From the NCBI RefSeq assembly GCF_016801025.1, contig NZ_CP068983.1, forward strand, positions 4,022,501 to 4,086,500: DNA of 64,000 nt, in the 5' to 3' direction. The first letter of the stretch is position 1. Each line of letters opens with the position of its first letter. Origin of the DNA: Paradevosia shaoguanensis. Lineage in GTDB: Bacteria > Pseudomonadota > Alphaproteobacteria > Rhizobiales > Devosiaceae. A program made the position numbers and the translations under genes. Positions 60,863-64,000 of this stretch are shown piece by piece. Below the pieces are notes generated by a model. The model did not search any database, was not told the DNA's origin, and saw only the letters and a list, made by a program, of their open reading frames with translations.

Positions 60863-60979
60863 ATGCCCAAAAAAGACCGGCAAGCCGGACGCCTCAAGCA
60901 CATGAGCGGCGGCGGTAACCTCTATAGGGAAACCAAGGTCAAGGTGAAGAAGGCTGCCAGCAAGGGTGGCCGTCCGTAA
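60863..60979 (+). CDS. 38-residue basic peptide of unknown function
   Basis: ATG 60863 follows TGGAG (60851-60855). The product begins MPKKDRQAGRLKHMSGGGNL and ends KKAASKGGRP; 14 of 38 residues are basic (Lys, Arg, His), so binding to RNA or DNA is possible. It lies just after a terminator and may be transcribed by its own promoter or by read-through from rpsU. No family is recognised. Confidence 0.6.
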   Translation: MPKKDRQAGRLKHMSGGGNLYRETKVKVKKAASKGGRP

Positions 60980-61299
60980 CCAACGGCGACCTCTTCACTG
61001 ACGAGGTCACAGCAGATAGGCGGATGATTTCAAGCACGGTTATCCGCCTGTCGTTGCGGCGTTGAGGCAGTGGCATAAGTCCGCTTTGGCACATACCAAA
61101 TGGATCGAAAATAATACTGCCTTGTTACGGGCGTATTTTTCGGCCATAATATTTCTACGTTTTCAGCCTCATTGGCTATCTGACACCCGGCTCGCCGGTT
61201 TTGGCTAACCCTGATTTTGCGAACGCTAAAACTTCTTCGCATGTTGCGGAGAGGTAACGTCTCTGCATGCGCGCATGCGGAGCCAGAGAAAGCTATGAC
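60980..61299 (+). promoter_or_regulatory. cold-shock gene leader region with hairpins
   Basis: The 320-bp gap before the cold-shock gene contains GACCTC/GAGGTC (60988-60993, 61003-61008), AGGCGGAT/ATCCGCCT (61018-61025, 61042-61049), and GCATGCGCGCATGC (within 61261-61282), a perfect palindrome extendable by CTCT/GGAG, 18 bp before the start codon. The last may fold as a temperature-dependent hairpin near the ribosome site. Such long leaders are usual for cspA-type genes. A separate gene was not seen here. Confidence 0.45.
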
Positions 61300-61506
61300 A
61301 TGACGAACGGCACCGTGAAGTTCTTCAATACGACTAAGGGCTTCGGCTTCATTTCCCCGGACGATGGCAGCAAAGACGCCTTTGTCCATATCAGCGCCGT
61401 GGAGCGCGCCGGTCTGACGACCCTGGCCGAGGGCCAGAAGGTTTCCTACGACCTCGAAAGTGGTCGAGACGGCAAGGTATCGGCGACGAACCTTCAGGCG
61501 CGCTAG
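61300..61506 (+). CDS. cold-shock protein, CspA family
   Basis: A 68-residue single-domain cold-shock protein: [20 protein letters not shown] (RNP1 KGFGFI) and DAFVHIS (RNP2). ATG 61300 gives the normal length; an upstream ATG at 61267 lies within the leader hairpin. Binds single-stranded RNA and DNA as a chaperone. The leader region is long and structured, as usual for cold-shock control. Confidence 0.94.
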   Translation: MTNGTVKFFNTTKGFGFISPDDGSKDAFVHISAVERAGLTTLAEGQKVSYDLESGRDGKVSATNLQAR

Positions 61507-61569
61507 CATCCACAATGCCCCAGGCGTTCGGCGGCGTCAGCTGCCGAGTGCCACAAAGGAGGATGCGTT

Positions 61570-61815
61570 TTGCCGATGGATTGGCGCCAAGACACCCCCG
61601 AGAACGGCAAGCGGCATCAGAAGCTGACGCTGTCGGATAATCCCGGTCTCAAGGACTATTTTAGCGAACGAGCCGCAGAAGACGCGAAGACCGAAAAGCT
61701 GCGCGCGCTGCGTCTTGCTAAAGAAGCAACGGAACTATCCGACAAACCCGCCGAGACGAAGACGCCCAGACAGTCTCCCAAGCGAGCTGCCCGACGTGGT
61801 CTCGGCAGCAGCTAG
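61570..61815 (+). CDS. small hypothetical protein with charged helical segment
   Basis: An 81-residue protein. AAGGAGG at 61556-61562 fits TTG 61570 better than ATG 61576 by spacing. The middle (LKDYFSERAAEDAKTEKLRALRLAKEATEL) is predicted helical and highly charged, and the C-terminus is basic (SPKRAARRG). No family is recognised. The strong ribosome site supports it as a real gene. Confidence 0.6.
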   Translation: MPMDWRQDTPENGKRHQKLTLSDNPGLKDYFSERAAEDAKTEKLRALRLAKEATELSDKPAETKTPRQSPKRAARRGLGSS

Positions 61816-61880
61816 AAACAAGAGAATTACCACCCACAATCGGCAAGAGGCTTGGTCTCCTCGGTCTTTTAGGAGGAACC

Positions 61881-62138
61881 ATGCATCATAAGCTCATCGC
61901 TGGTCAGGTAGTGGACATCATACCCGCGGCGCGGATTGCTAACTATCCAACCGGGCCCTGGACCATCGTGGGCGCGTTGCCTCTCGATGGTGAAATGCCC
62001 CGATATCGTGTGCAGTCGCACACAGCGAAAATGCAGCGGGTCGTCGGGGAGCGCGATCTGCGGCCCTCGGTGGCCGCAGTCCATGAGTTGCCGACGGACC
62101 AACGCCCCGTAGACCGAATAACCATCGGTCGCCGATGA
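61881..62138 (+). CDS. small hypothetical protein
   Basis: An 85-residue protein from ATG 61881 behind AGGAGG. It starts MHHKLIAGQVVDIIP and contains WTIVGALPLDGEMPRYRV, suggesting a small beta-barrel fold (SH3-like) from the alternating pattern. Its stop overlaps the next start (ATGA). No family recognised. Confidence 0.6.
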   Translation: MHHKLIAGQVVDIIPAARIANYPTGPWTIVGALPLDGEMPRYRVQSHTAKMQRVVGERDLRPSVAAVHELPTDQRPVDRITIGRR

Positions 62139-62383
62139 ATGATAATTTCGACTACGGCAAATCCGCCGAACTCTATTCTGGGACGGATGCCGTGCGGCGA
62201 GGCTTTTTACGCCATCTACGCTTTTCCAGCTCCGCCAAAGCCATACAGTTCGCAATAGAAGAGCTGCCGCAAGAGCTGCTGGCCAACGTTACTCTGGTTG
62301 TCAATCGTCAAACCTTTCGGGCTGTGGCCAATATCGGCCTCTACATGGCAGCCGCGTATCCGCTTTCGCGGACGTGTTGCTGA
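62135..62383 (+). CDS. small hypothetical protein, paralogue of the next gene (copy 1)
   Basis: An 82-residue protein whose start overlaps the upstream stop. It shares AELY-G-D, RFSSSAKAIQFAIEE and LVVN-QTF with the product of 62409-62639. The family is common in small Hyphomicrobiales proteins of unknown role, from memory. No enzyme motif is visible. Confidence 0.55.
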   Translation: MNDNFDYGKSAELYSGTDAVRRGFLRHLRFSSSAKAIQFAIEELPQELLANVTLVVNRQTFRAVANIGLYMAAAYPLSRTCC

Positions 62384-62408
62384 AGGCCCGCATCTAAAGA
62401 AAAGAAAA

Positions 62409-62639
62409 ATGAGAAAACCTAGGAATTGGGCAGCCGAGCTCTATCTCGGTCGCGACCGCCCGACTGCGCTCGCATTGGGACCGAAAAGGTTCCGGTCGGC
62501 AGCGAATGCCATCCGTTTCGCCATCCAGCGAGCCGCGCCTGTGAGCCTTCGCGGCGCCATGCTGGTCGTCGGCCAACACGAGTTTGGCCCGAGTGAGATT
62601 GCGCGTTTCCATAGAGCGCTGGCCGCGTCGAATACATAA
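62409..62639 (+). CDS. small hypothetical protein, paralogue of the previous gene (copy 2)
   Basis: A 76-residue protein with WAAELYLGRDRPTALAL, RFRSAANAIRFAIQ and AMLVVGQHEF, matching copy 1 in order and spacing. ATG 62409 is preceded by an A-rich stretch (AAAGAAAAA) rather than a clear ribosome site. It ends before a strong hairpin that separates it from the convergent transporter gene. Confidence 0.55.
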   Translation: MRKPRNWAAELYLGRDRPTALALGPKRFRSAANAIRFAIQRAAPVSLRGAMLVVGQHEFGPSEIARFHRALAASNT

Positions 62640-62667
62640 GCAAAGCGAGATTCGCATGAGTGATTGG

Positions 62668-62695
62668 GCATGGCGGCAAAGAGTTGCCGCCATGC
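62668..62695. terminator. bidirectional hairpin between convergent genes
   Basis: GCATGGCGGCAA (62668-62679) and TTGCCGCCATGC (62684-62695) form a perfect 12-bp stem with loop AGAG. It lies between the small paralogue gene and the end of the MFS gene. No T run, but stem strength suggests termination for both directions. Confidence 0.7.
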
Positions 62696-62724
62696 TGCGG
62701 GAACGCGCTGACGGGAACACTGCG

Positions 62725-63999
62725 CTAGGCAGCGAGCTCCTGAACTTCGGCCCGGCCGTGCATCCTTCGGGTCGCCGCGGCGGGCGTGGACTTGAGGGTC
62801 AATGCCCAGAAGGCGATGGTCACGAGGCTGATGCCGGCGCCGGCGACGCAGACGCCGGTCCATCCGGCTGCGGCGTAGATGATGGTGGAAGTCGAGGAGC
62901 CGAGCGCGCTGCCGATCGAATAGAACACCATGTAGGCGGCCGTCAGGCGGCTCTGGGCTTCCGGCCTCACGCGGTAGATCATGGCCTGGTTGGTGACGTG
63001 GGTGGCCTGCAATCCGAAATCGATGATCAGCACACCCGCGATCAGCCACAGGATCGAGTGGTGCAGCAGCGCAATCGGCAACCAGGCGACCAGCATGAGC
63101 ACGAGCGCGATGCCGGTCGTGCGCTGGCCGTATCCCGCGTCGGTCCACCGCCCTGCCCGCATGGCGGCCAGCGCACCGGCTGCCCCGGCAAAGCCGAAGA
63201 GACCGATTTCGGTGTGCGAAAGGGAGAATGGCGGCGCGCTCAAGGGAAGAACCAGCGGCGCCAGCAAAGTGGTGATGTTGGCAAATATCAGCATGGCGAT
63301 GATGGCACGGATGCGGAGCACCGGTTCTTGGATGAAGAGGGTTCCGAGGGACTTGATGAGGCCCGGATAGGAGAGCCCGGTCCGCGGCTTTTGCTGTCGC
63401 GGGAGCGCGCGCCAGAGCAACAGGGCGACCGCGGAAGTGAGTATGGCGGAGACGATGTAGACGGCGCGCCATCCTGAGAGATCAGTCACGATACCGGCAA
63501 CGCTTCGGGCGAGAAGGATGCCCAGCACGATGCCGCCGGTGACCATGCCGACGACGTTACCGCGCTCGGATGGTCGTGCGAGGCTGGCGGCGTAGGCGAC
63601 CAGGGCCTGGGTGACGACGGCGAGGAGACCGACGACGGCCATGGATACCAGGAGCATGGTCGCGGACGTCGAAAGGCCAACGCTGATCAGCGCGATGACG
63701 GACAGGAGCGACTGGGCGACGATGAGTTTGCGTCGATCGACGAGGTCTCCGAGCGGCACCAGCAGGATGAGACCCAGGCCGTAGCCTATCTGGGTGATGC
63801 CGACGATGAGGCCGGCCGTGGCGCGGGACAACCCGAGATCGTCGGCCATCACGTCGAGAAGCGGATGGGCGAAGTAGACGTTGGCGACTGCCAGGCCGCT
63901 GGCCAGGGCAAAGAGAAAAATCCTGGCGCGGGTGAGCGGAGGCGGCGCATCGGCGGCGGATTCGGGCGCGAGCGCATTTGTTCGTGGCGCCTGCGGGCG
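62725..63999 (-). CDS. MFS transporter (5'-truncated by window edge)
   Basis: The visible part has about 425 codons, open to the window edge (RPQAPRTNALAPESAADAPP precedes the first visible helix RIFLFALASGLAVANVYF). Twelve hydrophobic helices are apparent. The MFS motif between helices 2 and 3 reads PLGDLVDRRKLI, and later LARPSERGNVVGMVTGGIVLG. It resembles drug or sugar efflux members (AraJ/CmlA-like). The extreme N-terminus is outside the window, so the start is unknown. Substrate cannot be assigned. Confidence 0.85.
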   Translation of the reverse strand, partial: RPQAPRTNALAPESAADAPPPLTRARIFLFALASGLAVANVYFAHPLLDVMADDLGLSRATAGLIVGITQIGYGLGLILLVPLGDLVDRRKLIVAQSLLSVIALISVGLSTSATMLLVSMAVVGLLAVVTQALVAYAASLARPSERGNVVGMVTGGIVLGILLARSVAGIVTDLSGWRAVYIVSAILTSAVALLLWRALPRQQKPRTGLSYPGLIKSLGTLFIQEPVLRIRAIIAMLIFANITTLLAPLVLPLSAPPFSLSHTEIGLFGFAGAAGALAAMRAGRWTDAGYGQRTTGIALVLMLVAWLPIALLHHSILWLIAGVLIIDFGLQATHVTNQAMIYRVRPEAQSRLTAAYMVFYSIGSALGSSTSTIIYAAAGWTGVCVAGAGISLVTIAFWALTLKSTPAAATRRMHGRAEVQELAA

Positions 64000-64000
64000 C

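Noticed and set aside
62656-63477. Long plus-strand frame beginning MSDWAWRQRV over the transporter gene
   Set aside because: It crosses a perfect hairpin and then runs antisense through the MFS gene, whose protein motifs are clear; high GC keeps antisense frames open.

Overview
The window looks like chromosomal DNA of a high-GC alphaproteobacterium, most probably of the order Hyphomicrobiales. Pointers are the alphaproteobacterial type of S21 protein, a SqdB sulfolipid-type enzyme, many peptide-type ABC importers, a PQQ alcohol dehydrogenase locus and CD/AhpD pairs resembling those of Agrobacterium vitis. A Devosia-like genus is a reasonable guess from this gene mix but is not proven. There is no transposase, phage gene or CRISPR array. 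The only mobile-like DNA is a 242-bp element with 13-bp terminal inverted repeats (55060-55301).

Layout. 1-5.6 kb: a PQQ-dependent alcohol dehydrogenase locus with an ABC-2 type exporter, two periplasmic binding proteins, a c-type cytochrome and the dehydrogenase, which carries the Asp-x-Asp pair seen in lanthanide enzymes. 5.6-9.1 kb: a degenerate M50 (site-2 protease) homologue, a hemerythrin and a two-gene split-barrel/GAF/winged-helix sensor unit. 9.1-16.7 kb: an oligopeptide-type ABC importer with a GH3 beta-N-acetylhexosaminidase and a divergent RpiR/MurR regulator, probably for amino-sugar oligosaccharides or muropeptides.

16.8-30.9 kb: a catabolic supercluster under a LacI regulator. 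One arm has a [2Fe-2S] ferredoxin, ferredoxin reductase, two related amidohydrolases, a small Rieske protein and a six-hairpin glycosidase. The other arm has an NMT1-type ABC importer, a CodA-like deaminase, an FAD oxidase and a quinone reductase, with creatininase and RidA genes divergent. The same 18-bp operator-like sequence lies before the LacI gene and in the divergent promoter of the second arm. 31-44.9 kb: a PPC-domain gene behind a phased T-tract region, then a LysR gene and an eleven-gene, tightly packed operon (flavin monooxygenase, alpha/beta hydrolase, peptide ABC importer, odd M24 enzyme, S/N-oxide reductase, CMD and AhpD proteins). This is the best candidate for an undescribed catabolic system.

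45.8-50.8 kb: sqdB (UDP-sulfoquinovose synthase) in one operon with a BcsB-like protein and a BcsA-like glycosyltransferase, followed by a 45-codon secreted peptide gene. This suggests a sulfoquinovose-containing surface glycan. 50.9-60 kb: metH with a SahR-like palindrome, a CobW-like stub lacking its P-loop, the inverted-repeat element, two tandem outer-membrane barrels, folD and the pxpBCA 5-oxoprolinase operon. 60.1-64 kb: tRNA-Ser(UGA), rpsU, a cold-shock gene, a run of small uncharacterised genes that includes a tandem paralogue pair, and the start-truncated end of an MFS transporter gene.
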